Positions 46,194-57,683 of a stretch of 64,000 bases of DNA are shown here, in pieces. This DNA is from Cryptomeria japonica. Its lineage: Eukaryota > Streptophyta > Pinopsida > Cupressales > Cupressaceae. The notes under the pieces are model-generated. The model ran no database searches. It saw nothing but the letters and a program-made list of their open reading frames with translations, and was not told the DNA's origin. Location: positions 448,426,538 through 448,490,537 of the forward strand of contig NC_081413.1 of assembly GCF_030272615.1 (NCBI RefSeq). Reading direction: 5' to 3'. Both the position numbers and the translations under genes were made by a program. Position 1 is the stretch's first letter, and each line of letters begins with the position of its first letter.

Positions 46194-48810
46194 GGTTCAA
46201 TTTGAGAAATAAGACATACCTCTTCATTTGCCAATCTTCCTCTTGTCATAACTCCTTTAAATTTGTTTCCAATTATTTGATCTTCAGAATGATTCAGTCT
46301 TACATACCGGGGTGTCTTAGTTTGTTGTTGTTCTTCAATTATTGTGGAGTCTTCTAATGATACTGAGGTAACTGGATCTTCATTATGTACCGGTGGATTT
46401 AGTATAGGTTCATTTGTCACAATTTCTGTTGCCAGTTCAGAGTCTATATATCTTGAAGTTCCTCTGAATTGTTCATCAATCTTTACATTTGTACTCTCAA
46501 CAATTTTCTGCAATCTTTTATTAAAACATCTATATGCCTTGCTCTTAGATGAATAACCAGGAAATATTCCTTCATTACTTCTAGGATCAAATTTGCCAAT
46601 ATACTCATCTCTTCTAATATAACATTTACTTCCAAAAATTCTGAAATATTTAAGAGTAGGAGTATTACCAAACCATAGTTCATGAGGGGTCTTACTGGTT
46701 TCACCTTTGATGTGAACTTTGTTGAATGTATAGACAATAGTGCTAACTGCCTCTCTCCAATACACATGTGGTAGATTTGCTTCTGATAACATACTTCTAG
46801 CTGCATCCAAGATGGCTCTATTTTTCCTTTCAACAACTCCATTCTATTGTGGTGTCTGAGGTGCTGATAACTATCTTTTGATTCCATTCACTTCATAGAA
46901 TGTATTAAAGTCCTTATATGTGAATTCTCCTCCTTGATATGATCTTAAACATTTGATTTTCTTACCAGTTCCATTTTCAACCATTGCATTGAATAGTTTG
47001 AACTTTCCAAATGCTTCTGATTTCTCTCTGAGAAAAGTAACCCAACACATTCTAGAATAATCATCAATAATTAGCATGAAATATCTATCACCTTGTAAGC
47101 GTCTAGTTCTAGCTGGACCACATAAATCAGTGTGAATTAAATCAAGAGCATTATTGGATTTTTCTGGAATACTTTTGAAACTAGCTCTAGCTTGTTTTCC
47201 AAATTGACATTCCTTACAAATTGTATTTTAAGGTTTCATAATTTTAGGTAGATCTCTAACTGCCTTAGAAGTACTGATTTTTACCATGCAATCAAAGTTT
47301 ACATGACATAATCTCTTATGCCATAACCAACTTTCATCTATATGTGCAATTAAGCATGCCTTTTCACTGTTATTCAAATGAAAGATATTGCCTCTAGTCT
47401 GATTACCGATTGCAATTTCCAAACTAGTTCTATTCATGATTTTACATTTTCCCTTTTTAAATTGTAACTGAAATCCCTTCTCAACTAATTGACCAGCACT
47501 TAAAAGATTATGCTTTAATCCTTCAACATAGTAGACATTGTCAGTGTTATGCTTACCATCAAGAGATATTGAACCCTTACCTTTGATTGAACAAGCTTTG
47601 TCATCTCCAAATATTACTAAACCTCCATTATAATCTTGAAAGTTCAAGAATTTACCTTTGTCTCCAGTCATATGGTGTGAGCATCCTGAGTCAATGATCC
47701 ATTCATTCTTTGCTTCAACTTTAGCTACTAGAGATTGTTCTACCGGTTGAGCAGTAGGTGCTGGTTGATCTTCTGTTATAGCAACAAAAACCCATCCGTT
47801 GTCTGCTGGATCCTCATCAGAATCATCAGTCACACCTTCATCAGCAATGTAACAAGATTTATCTTTGTTCTTTTTAAATCTGTATCTCTGATATTTGGGA
47901 TTAGGCTTGTATGTTCTTCTAGCTTCTTCTCTTAGTCTAGCATGTCTATCAGGGCATCTTGAAGCCATATGACCAATTATGTTGCAGTTAAAATATTTAA
48001 AGGGTGCTTTACATTCATACTTACTTCCAATTGGACCTTTTGGCATTTTTCTTGCAAATAGTGCTTCAAGTTCTTCAAGCTCTTCATTCTCCTTTCTGGA
48101 TTCTTCAAGTTCTCTTGCATAAAAGGCTCTCTAGTTTGATTTGTCAAATGATGGAGCAGATGATGTTGATGCTTTAAACGACAAATCACTTTTTATAGTA
48201 GCAACAGGACCAAATTCGTAAATTTCAAAGGTTGAAAGTTTTCCAATCAATGTATCCCTAGTTACTGATGTATTAGGCATTGTTCTCAACTCATTTATAG
48301 TAGTAACCTTCATTTTATATGTCGGTGGCAAACCTCTTAATATTTTTTAAACAATTTCATCGTCACTCAAGGTTCCTCCACAACCTTTAATACCCAAAAC
48401 AATTTCATTTACTCTTTCCATAAAAGTAGAAATCGTTTCATCTTCTTCCATTTTCAGATGTTCATACCTGACTTAGAAGCTTTCAAGTTTTGCAATTTTG
48501 ACTATGGAATCTCCTTCATTCAGTGTTTCCAAGTGATCCCAAATAGCTTTAGCAGTAGACCTATCTAATAATCCCATGATTTGTTGATCTGATAATGCGC
48601 TCAAAAGTGCTTCTCTTGCTTTGCAATCAATCTATTCATCTTTAGCTAAGGTAGTTGGAGTAGTCTAACCAACTACATATAACCATTCTTAGTAACTTCC
48701 CAGATGTCTTTACCAATGCAATTTAGATGTGTCTCCATTCTAATCTTCCATATCCCATAGTTGGTTCCATCAAGTTTAGGTCTGTCCTTCTTGAAATAAT
48801 TAGTAGACAT
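46194..48810 (-). pseudogene. A2 gag, protease and integrase, broken
   Basis: The gag start codon is at 48810 and the UBN2-type gag is riddled with stops (48660-48330). The zinc knuckle near 48000-47960 reads YFNC (first Cys lost). The protease has an intact IIDSGCSHHMTG (near 47690). The integrase has its HHCC region near 47330-47215, the DDYSRMCWVTF region near 47060, and a second catalytic Asp changed to Tyr (CLRSYQGGEF, near 46935; A3 has SDQGGEF). The Glu-containing NGVVERKN is present near 46830, after a TAG at the preceding Gln. The C-terminal part is open from 46810 to the E junction. Confidence 0.85.
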
Positions 48811-48866
48811 TGGATCTCCTCAAGTTGTTAAACTTGTGCAAAAGAGGACTAAGCTTTGATACCAAT
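48811..48866 (-). other. A2 leader and PBS
   Basis: The PBS at 48853-48866 reads ATTGGTATCAAAGC on the minus strand, one transition from the family consensus. It lies between the 5' LTR and the gag start. Confidence 0.85.
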
Positions 48867-49919
48867 TGTTAGGTTCCAGAGACAACTGAGAGGGGGGGGG
48901 TGAATTAGTTGTCTAATAAATTCAAACCAAAAACTAATTAACCAGCTTAATGCTTAATACCAACTTAAGTATTCCGAAAGATAGTGTTAACAGTAAATTG
49001 CTATACCGGTAAGGATTAATGCATGAAACATAAACATAAAGTCATCCACAACACATAACACCAATATTTGTACGTGGAAACCCTGTAAGGGGAAAAACCA
49101 TGGTGGGAAACCTTACCCACAATTAGATGATACTACTGCAGATAGTAAGTGTACATAAATGGGGTCTGCACATGCAGAAAGGCCAACAGCCTAGAGCTGA
49201 CTGCTCAATCACAAAATGAGAGTCACACTGACTACAATTGGATGGTTAAATCTAATGAGAATGTACTGCACAAAATAACATCTTCATATGTTGGATTCAG
49301 TACTGGTGTAATGCTGATATGCTTCTACAAAAACCTAACTTCACCTTCAAATGATGTCTTCATGTATATCCCTACTTGATCTCGCATATACCTTCCCTCA
49401 ATTCTTTTTCGCATTCCACATTTGATCTTACGAATAAGATCTTACATTTATACCATACCCTAAGACCAATTTTAGTAGGTCGGCTCTACAAGATATTACA
49501 ATAAAACATTTTTCATACAACATAATATCTGATGCAATAACCGATTAAACATGTCGGCTAAATGCATTTACAACAATAATAAATCATCTCCATAGCATGC
49601 CATGCTGATCTGGAAAAGATAAACCTGTCGGTGTAACCCTAGATAACCTGGACCTATTTGCCGGTAAAAGAAAATATGAAAATATGAATATACCAATGAT
49701 TAATTCTTCAAAACAAAGTGTCCACATGATGTCTTCAACATCACCAAGTGTCTTCCATATCATTCAAGGTACCGGTGTACAATATATCCTGGCAGTGAAC
49801 CATATACCAGTAACTGTTGCACAGTTTACCTGCTTGCCAGTGAATGTTGCTGGATCTTCAAAGTGCTTGTATTCAGTAGGTGTTGACATCAATGACAAAA
49901 CCATACCAAAATACCAACA
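48867..49919 (-). repeat. A2 5' LTR
   Basis: 1,053 bp, colinear with 30371-31432. It contains a nine-G run near its 5' (plus-strand) end and a GGTATAAATG promoter motif (minus strand) near 49446-49456. The next base, 49920, returns to element G2. Confidence 0.92.
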
Positions 49920-52900
49920 CTACTTTCATCACAAAATCAAAAAAAAAAAAGGAAATCAACATTGGAGATGTTGGACATGTACACTTACCTGAGTCCTTCT
50001 TGGAAAGACATCTTTATGCTAGACCAATGAACTACCTACACAAAAATCCCTGACCCTATGAACAACATGCACCTTCAACGATATCATATCTAAGGGCTAG
50101 GTTAGTTTAGCATTTGCTTTCTACACTACATGTCATTTTCTTAAAAGCACTGCATCACATATAGTTTCTTTTTCAAATGCATTGCATTCATACACTTTTT
50201 GCATTTGCATATAGCAGCATTAATAAAACAAGGCAAGTGTCCAAGTTTATCATTTGTTTGCATTCAAGACAAACAAGGGTCATCTCCTTTCTTACATATT
50301 CAGACATGAAGTCCTTGAGTTCATAAGGTCATTCATTTTTTACATTACCTTGTGATGATGCTTTACTTATGGTTGGGTAGTGATTTCACTATTTGAGACT
50401 TGTTAACCCAAAATCTATCAATTGCTATATCTCAAACACATTAATAAAATCTCTAATTCATTCTAGACACCTAGTTGGTCATATGACTAGTGAAAAATCT
50501 AAAATTCTACTTCAAGATCACTGTAATTGTCACACCTAAGTAGGTTTCATTACTTACAAGCCAAGGCAACACAAAACCAAAAAAGTGCTATGCCAAATAT
50601 TCATCTCAAGGCAAAAGAGCAATTATATATAATTGAAATATCACACATACAAGTGTGACCAAAATATTGACTATGGGAACATACAAGTAACTCCCTCAAG
50701 GCTATGAATGCCTACTAGCAATGGAGCAATATTCAAGAAATTACAGTCTATAACCTCGTCGGAGCTCTAAAAGCTTGCTAGCAGCAAGGCTCTATTTAGG
50801 ATGCTTTTGAAGTTAGAATAATCCATATAGCTAGTCATATAGGATGCTAAGGATATTTTGTGAACACAAGAGTAGGAATTAACTCATTTGCACTCACATG
50901 GGCAAAAGAAGATCAAAGTTTCAAGAATCTATGGGGAAGTTTTTTGCGTCTCCATTTGTAACTCCTAGTCACTAAGTGTGTTAATTTGGATGCTCCAAGG
51001 GACCTTAAGGATCGATTGACCACTTATCTATGAAATTTTTTATACCTTCAATTCAATTGGTGTATTACAAAATGTTGAAAAAACACGGTCATCCTTGTTC
51101 GAATATGAAATGCATCTTCATCATGCATATTGCATTAACATAGGTCATATCGAAAAATCATTATCTCCATATGCATTCTATAGATCATCATGTCATATAG
51201 GTCTGCATTTTGGGGGCATAGCTGAGAAAATTCTAAATAAAAATCATAAAAGGTCCTGAACAAACTCCTAAAAATCATAAAATGTCTTGGAAAAAACCTA
51301 AAAAAAAAAAAAAAAATACAAAATAAAAAATAAAAATAAAAGAAAAAATCAAAGCAAGAAAGCATAGACTATCCTTCAAACCAAATAAACCACAAACAAA
51401 ATCTCAAGGTCTGCAATCACACTTATCGCATGTCTTTTTAATCAATCTACTAAACTCTATCAAACATCAACATGTCTTATACAAGGAAGGGTACACTTAA
51501 AACCAGACAGTTCAGTCTTATATGGGGTACTTACTCTTTGAAACCAAACATTCCTATCAATGATCAACAAATCAAAACAATGACATCGATTAGTATGGCT
51601 ACTGGATTTTATCTATGGTCATATTATCTCTTATACTAAAGTGTTGCATCTTTGATTTCACTTGTACATATCTTTTAGTCACTTTTTGTGACATCCTAGT
51701 TCTTTTAGAACCCTCATGGTTTGAAACTGATCAATGTCCTATTCTTAGGGTAATCGACTGAGCATTTTACGTGCCCTAAGTAGTATCAACCAAATCATCT
51801 TTCTGCCAGTGATATCTATTCGTCTAATCTGAGTCAGTAACTTGTCTCCTAACTACTGAAGATTTTTATCACTGAGTAAACAAGCAAAATAACATTATTG
51901 CAAACAATCACTAAACTGTTTGAGATATGCATGAAATTTTCTTTGTGTGTTGTCTTTTATATTGGTTTTTTATTATTATTCCCTCTGAGTAACTCAAGGA
52001 AGTCTATCTTGACTAAGAGGAGCGAGGATTGGGGGCATAATATTTTCTTTGTTTTCTTCTTGTAGAAATGATTCTGATGATCTCGAAACATCTAATCGGT
52101 TGGGTATCTATGATAAGTGCCTTCACATTAAGGTTAAATCACCACACATACCTTGACTCTACTTATTTGTATACTATAGGGAGGTTGGCATCATTTCTTT
52201 GTCTATTTTGAGGGAATTTATTTAAATGTGCATTCCAGATGCATGCGTACTCTGTCCAAGGAGGAACGAAAATAGGGTCATTGCGGACAAGATAATTAAT
52301 ATTGCGCATGAAAAGAAAGGAACTCTATTCTACCTACTATGTTTGTAAATGCTCAGTGATGAAAATTAAGAATTCCAAATCTAGTGACTAGGTTTTAGGT
52401 TGCATTCATTCTATATTTTATGCATTTCGAGTGATTTTTGTATGATAACAATGTTCTCTTTATCTTTTAAATGAGAGTTTGAAGTATAATCATTTCTCCG
52501 ATCGAGTGCTTGTGTATTGAGATATTAGCTACATACATAAGCATCTTATATAGATCCATACATTTCATTATACACATTCATTTGCATTCATATTATCGCA
52601 TAGAAAAATAAAAATTTGTATTGCTAGTTACTCTTTTTCATCATTTATTTGCATATGAAAAGAAACCAAAAAATTAATAAACATCCATATTCATTTATAT
52701 TACATACATCCATAATGAACAAATATGGATACATATAGAATAAATCATATAGAAAAGCATCTCATAATCAATCAACACAAGTATGATGAAATCAAGTCAA
52801 GATCTTGTATATATCATAAATACCTCAGAGTAGAAATGATATCAAATGTCATTTACAATCTCTCGTCGGAGCAAGAATCGTATAGGCTACAAAAAATGGG

Positions 52901-52936
52901 GTATATAACAAAATCTAGGAGCTATAAAAATTCTAG
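49920..52936 (+). other. G2 non-coding region where pol would be expected
   Basis: 3 kb with no ORF that looks like protease, RT, RNase H or integrase on either strand. It contains a poly-A block (51299-51318, inside an A-rich stretch to about 51358), GGGGGCATA motifs near 51211 and 52032, and a CATAT/CATTTGCAT-rich segment at 52530-52800. This resembles the post-integrase region of D. G2 therefore appears to go straight from gag to the 3' non-coding region. Confidence 0.6.
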
Positions 52937-54416
52937 CTATTTGCCTCTCTCATTGCAAAGTGGTGGAGGAGGTGGAGCCCACTGACCAGCATCCTTCCTA
53001 GGTGCCTGAGCTCCCTCAGATCGAGCCATATATTGAGAATATGGGACAACCTATTGCGCTACAGGAACTACTACACTATAAGTTGCAACATAATATGTTT
53101 CCTGACTCATCTAGTGCAAAACCTCTCACTGGAGAGTATCTCACTTTGCCCTGACCTCTGCCAGCTATCGGTCTCATTCCACAAGCTATATCTAAGCCAC
53201 TATCAACTGTGACTACAATCCTGCTAATCTGACTCTCATTGACTATAGTGGGTCTGATGCCCTCTTCTCTCTCATGGGCTCTCCACCTCCATCTCTGCCT
53301 CCATCTCCACCCTACTCATCCCTTTGTTGTTGCACCTATCTAGGAGCTTCTCACTCCTCCTCTCCTCCACCCTCCATAGCCCTGGCACCACTAGCCCCCA
53401 CACAAATAACTCCAAGGGATCCACCCTCCCCTCTCTACTATTGTATCCCCCCAGCTGGTACTTTGCTACTGCTAACACTAGGATCACCACCTACCCACCT
53501 AGAACCCACCACTCTCCATCCCTATGCCTGTCCTTGTACTTGTGCCTATGCAGGGGCCTCATCCTCAGCCTCCTCTATGAGAGGCACATGCTCTACAGGA
53601 TTTGTAAATCTAGGGAAGGGATGTCTCTCAAGCCAATCCCTGTACTAGGGAAATACCCTTGCATCTGCAATATCCTCCAGGTAGTGCCGTCACTGTCACC
53701 ACAATCTGACCAACTCCTTCATGCTCAATGCATAGGAAAACCTAGGGGTCCATCCTCGTCTCTCCTCATCACCATATCGGGCATGGGCGGTGAACTTCTG
53801 TGATATCCCCTAAGGCCTGCTATATTGCCTCATAACTCTCAAAACCATGAATCGCTCAATGATGGACACCGACCTCCCAATAAGAGGATGAGTCTTGAAC
53901 ATATCTCTCCGATGAGCTCTCCAGTCATCCCATAGCTCTAGACCCATATACGATCTCCATACTATAATGATCAAATCATTGAGTTTTCATCTCCAATACT
54001 CCATCTTGCCTAGATGGGGCTGAGTAACATATCCTCAATATCTATAAACAATTAGTTGGTGTGGATCTCTGGTATCATCCACAATCGGTCTACAAACTGG
54101 GATATGCTCCCAGGCCCATATCTGAAGAACCAACACTCCTGCTGCCATGCTCTTCCCATCCCTATATACAATCTCATGCATCTCACAATACATGTGGGCT
54201 AATAGGAAAGATCCCCACCCTAATCTCTTAGGCTCGATCAGTAGTCTCTCCAGCATCCTGGCCAACCCACATAGAAAACCCTACTATCCACTGTCTGCCA
54301 TAATGAAACAACCAGTGAAAATTTCTAATACACATGCTAGCAGAAACTAGTCACTATACCTAGTCATCATATCATCCCAGGTGATAGCCCGCTCAAGAAT
54401 TTCCTCACCATGAAAT
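52937..54416 (-). pseudogene. G2 antisense PMD gene, C-terminal part of exon 2
   Basis: Minus strand. It resumes after the A3 insertion with FHGEEILERAITWDDMM. A hydrophobic/Trp-rich PMD region follows (LARMLERLLIEPKRLGWGSF, HMYCEMHEIVY, LQIWAWEHIPVCRPI at 54265-54035) that parallels the D sequence (WGLCVLAHLYYELHQFVYHG, LQVWAYEHLPVMRPI). The tail ends in a Pro-rich WAPPPPPL segment near a TAG at 52939-52937. Stops and frameshifts are frequent. The plus-strand ORFs at 53274-53803 are shadows of its low-complexity tail. Confidence 0.7.
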
Positions 54417-55788
54417 TGTTGGTATTTTGGTATGGTTTTGTCATTGATGTCAACACCTACTAAAACTCTAGCACTTTGGAGTATCAGCAGCATTCACCAG
54501 CAAGCAAGTGACTCATGCACAATCACCGGTATCTGGTACATTGGCAAGATATAATTATTACCGACACTTGGAATGATATGGAAAACACTTGGCTATGTCG
54601 AAGACATTGTGTGAACACTTTGTTTTGGAGTTTTGTTTATTGGTACATTAGCATTTGCATATTTGTTGTTATCAGCAAATAGGTCCAGGGTTACACCGGC
54701 AAGATTATCTTTTCCAGATCAGCATGGCATGCTATGGAGATGATTAATTATTATTGTAAATGCATTAAGCCGACATGTTCAATCTGTTATTGCATCAGAT
54801 ATTGTATTGTTTGTAAAATGTTTTATTGTAATATCTTGTAGAGACGACCTACTAAAATTGGTCTTAGGTTATGGTATAAATGCAAGATCTTATTTGTAAG
54901 ATCAGATGTGGAATGCGAAAAAGGATTGTGTGAAGGTATATGTGAGAATAAGTAGAGCTATACACCCAGACATCATTTGAAGATTGAAAAAGGGTTTTTG
55001 TCAAGACAATCAGAACTACACCGGTACTGAATCCAACATATGAAGATGCTATGGAGATGATTAATTATTGTTGTAAATGCATTATGCCAACATGTTCAAT
55101 CCATTATTACATTAGATATTGTATTGTTTGTAAAATGTTTTATTGTAATATCTTGTACAGCCGACCTACTAAAATTGGTCTTAGGTTATGGTATAAATGT
55201 AAGCTCTTATTTGTAAGATCAGGTGTGGAATGCGAAAAAGGATTGTTTGAAGGTATATGTGAGAATAAGAAGATTTGTACACACAGACATCATTTGAAGA
55301 TTGAACAAGGGTTTTTGTGAAGATAATCAGAACTACACCAGTACTGAATCTAGCATATGAAGATGCTATTTTGTGTAGTACATTCTTATTGGATATAACC
55401 ATCCAGCTGTAGTCAGTGTGCCTCCCATTTTGTGATTGAGCAGTGAGCTATAGTTGCTTGGCCTTTCTACATGTGTAGGCCCCATTTATGTACACTTACT
55501 ATCTGCAGTCGTATCATCTGATTGTGGGTAAGGTTTCCCAGCATGGTTTTTCCCCTTACAGGGTTTCTACATACAAATATTGATGTTATGTGTTGTGGAT
55601 GACTTTGTCTTTATGTTTCATGCACTAATCCTTACCGGTACAGCAATTAACTGTTAAAACTGTGTACCAACATATTGAACTAGTTTACCGATATTAAGCA
55701 TTAAGTTGGTTAAGTTGTTTTTGGTTTGAATTTATTAGACAATTGATTCACCCCCCCCCCCCGTTTCAGTTGTCTCTGGGACCTAACA
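54417..55788 (+). repeat. A3 5' LTR with 317-bp tandem duplication
   Basis: It starts TGTTGGTATTTTGG and ends CCTAACA. The segment starting GCTATGGAGATGATTAATTA occurs twice, at 54731 and 55048, and both units carry a TATAAA box (54875-54880 and 55192-55197). Near the end is a run of twelve or more C, the homopolymer seen as a G-run in the reverse copies. Confidence 0.92.
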
Positions 55789-55790
55789 AT

Positions 55791-55802
55791 TGGTATCAGA
55801 GC
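55791..55802 (+). other. A3 primer-binding site
   Basis: TGGTATCAGAGC, a perfect match to the plant initiator tRNA-Met complement, three bases after the LTR. Confidence 0.95.
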
Positions 55803-55844
55803 TTATTCCTCTTTTGCCGAAGTTTAACAGCTTTAGGAGATCCA

Positions 55845-57683
55845 ATGTCTACTAACTATTTTAGGAAGGACAGTCCTAAACTTGATGGAACCATCTATGG
55901 CATATGGAAGATCAGAATGGAGACACATCTAAATTGCATTGGAAAAGACATCTGGGATGTTACAAAGAATGGTTATATTGTTCCTACTCAGAGTCAACCC
56001 ACTCCACCCAACTTGAAAGATGAGGAAAATGATTGCAAAGCAAGAGAAGCACTTTTGAGTGCATTATCAAATCAACAAATCATGGGACTATTAGATAGGT
56101 CTACTGCTAAAGCTATTTGGGATCATTTGGAAACACTGAATGAAGGAGATTCCACAGTCAAAATTGCAAAACTTGAAAGCTTTCAGGTCAGGTATGAACA
56201 TCTGAAAATGGAAGAAGATGAAAGCATTTTTGCTTTTATGGAAAGAGTAAATGAGATTGTTTTGGGTATTAAATATTGTGGAGGAACCTTAAGTGAAGAT
56301 GAAATTGTTTCAAAAATTTTAAGAGGATTTCCACCGGCCTATAAAATGAAAGTTACTACTATAAATGAGTTAAGAACAATGCCTAATACATCAGTTACTA
56401 GGGATACATTAGCTGGGAAACTTTCAATTTTTGAAATTGAAGAATTTGGTCTTGTTGCTACTATAAAGACAGATTTGGCCTTCAAAGCATCAACATCATC
56501 TGCTCCATTATTTGACAAATTTGATTGGAAAGCCTTTTATGCAAGAGAACTTGAAGAAAGCAGGAAAGAACTTCAAGAACTTGAAGAACTTGAAGCACTA
56601 TTTGCAAGGAAAATGCCTAAAGGTCTAGTTGGAAGTAAGTATGAAGGTAAAGCACCCTTTAAATGTTTTAAATGCAATAAGATTGGTCATATGGCTTCAA
56701 GATGCCCTGATAGACATGCTAGACTAATAAAAGAAGCTAGAAGAACATACAAGCCTAACCCTAAATATCAGAGATACAGATTTAAGAAAAATAAAGACAA
56801 ATCTTGTTACATTGTTGATGAAGGTGTGACTGATGATTCTGATGAAGATCCAGCAAACAATGGATGGGTTTTTGTTGCTATAATAGAAGATCAACTAGCA
56901 CCTACTGCTCAATCAGTAGAACAGGCCTTGGCAGCTAAAGTTGAAGTACAGGATGAATGGATCATTGATTCAGGATGCTCACATCATATGACAAGAGACA
57001 AAGGTAAATTCTTGAACTTTCAAGAATACAATGGAGGCTTAGTGAGATTTGGAGATGACAAAGCTTGTTTAATCAAAGGTAAGGGTACAATATCTCTTGA
57101 TGGTAAGCATAACATTGATAATGTTTACTATGTTAAAGGATTAAAGAATAATCTTTTGAGTGTTGGTCAATTAGTTGAGAAAGGAATTCAGTTACAATTC
57201 AAAAATGGAAAATGCAAAATCATGAATAGAACTAGTTTAGAAATTGCAACCGGTAATCAGACTAGAGGTAATATCTTTCATTTGAATGACAATGAAAAAA
57301 CATGCTTGATTTTTCATATTGATGAAAGTTGGTTATGGCATAAGAGACTCTGTCATGTAAACTTTGATTGCATGGTGAAGATCAGAACTACTAAAACAGT
57401 TAGAGATTTACCTAAAATTGTCAAACCTCAGAATACAATATGTAAAGAATGTCAATTTGGAAAACAAGTTAGAGCTAGTTTCAAAAGTATTCCAGATAAA
57501 TCCAATAATGCTCTTGATTTGAGTCACACTGATTTATGTGGTCTAGCTAGAACTAAAATCTTACAAGGTGATAGATATTTCATGCTAATAATTGATGACT
57601 ATTCTAGAATGTGTTGGGTTACTTTTCTCAGAGAAAAATTAGAAGCACTTGGAAAGTTCAAACTATTCAAAGAAATGGTTTAA
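55845..57683 (+). pseudogene. A3 gag, protease and integrase N-terminal part
   Basis: The ATG at 55845 (MSTNYFRKD) lies 42 nt after the PBS. The UBN2-type gag domain spans residues 1-220; the zinc knuckle CFKC..GH..C (near 56662) is intact; the protease active site is IIDSGCSHHM (near 56962). The pre-integrase and HHCC region (WHKRLCH ... CKECQFG) spans 57335-57465. The integrase core begins HTDLCG (first catalytic Asp) and DDYSRMCW. The frame is open for 612 codons to a TAA at 57681, where relatives have a Glu codon (GAA). Codon use and frame show recent integrity. Confidence 0.92.

Larger units (their letters stand above)
30371..49919 (-). mobile_element. A2: minus-strand Copia element, split by B2 and E
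   Basis: Its LTRs are at 30371-31432 (3') and 48867-49919 (5'). Between them lie three Copia blocks, 31433-32150, 38674-39812 and 46194-48866, separated by insertions B2 and E. The blocks rejoin colinearly with copy A3. Flanking pentamers are CTAGT and CTACT, a TSD with one mismatch. A2 is inserted in the G2 element just after its gag. Confidence 0.9.

Noticed and set aside
53274-53803. Overlapping plus-strand ORFs rich in Ser, Pro and Cys
   Set aside because: They are shadows of the low-complexity tail of the minus-strand PMD gene of G2; composition explains their openness.
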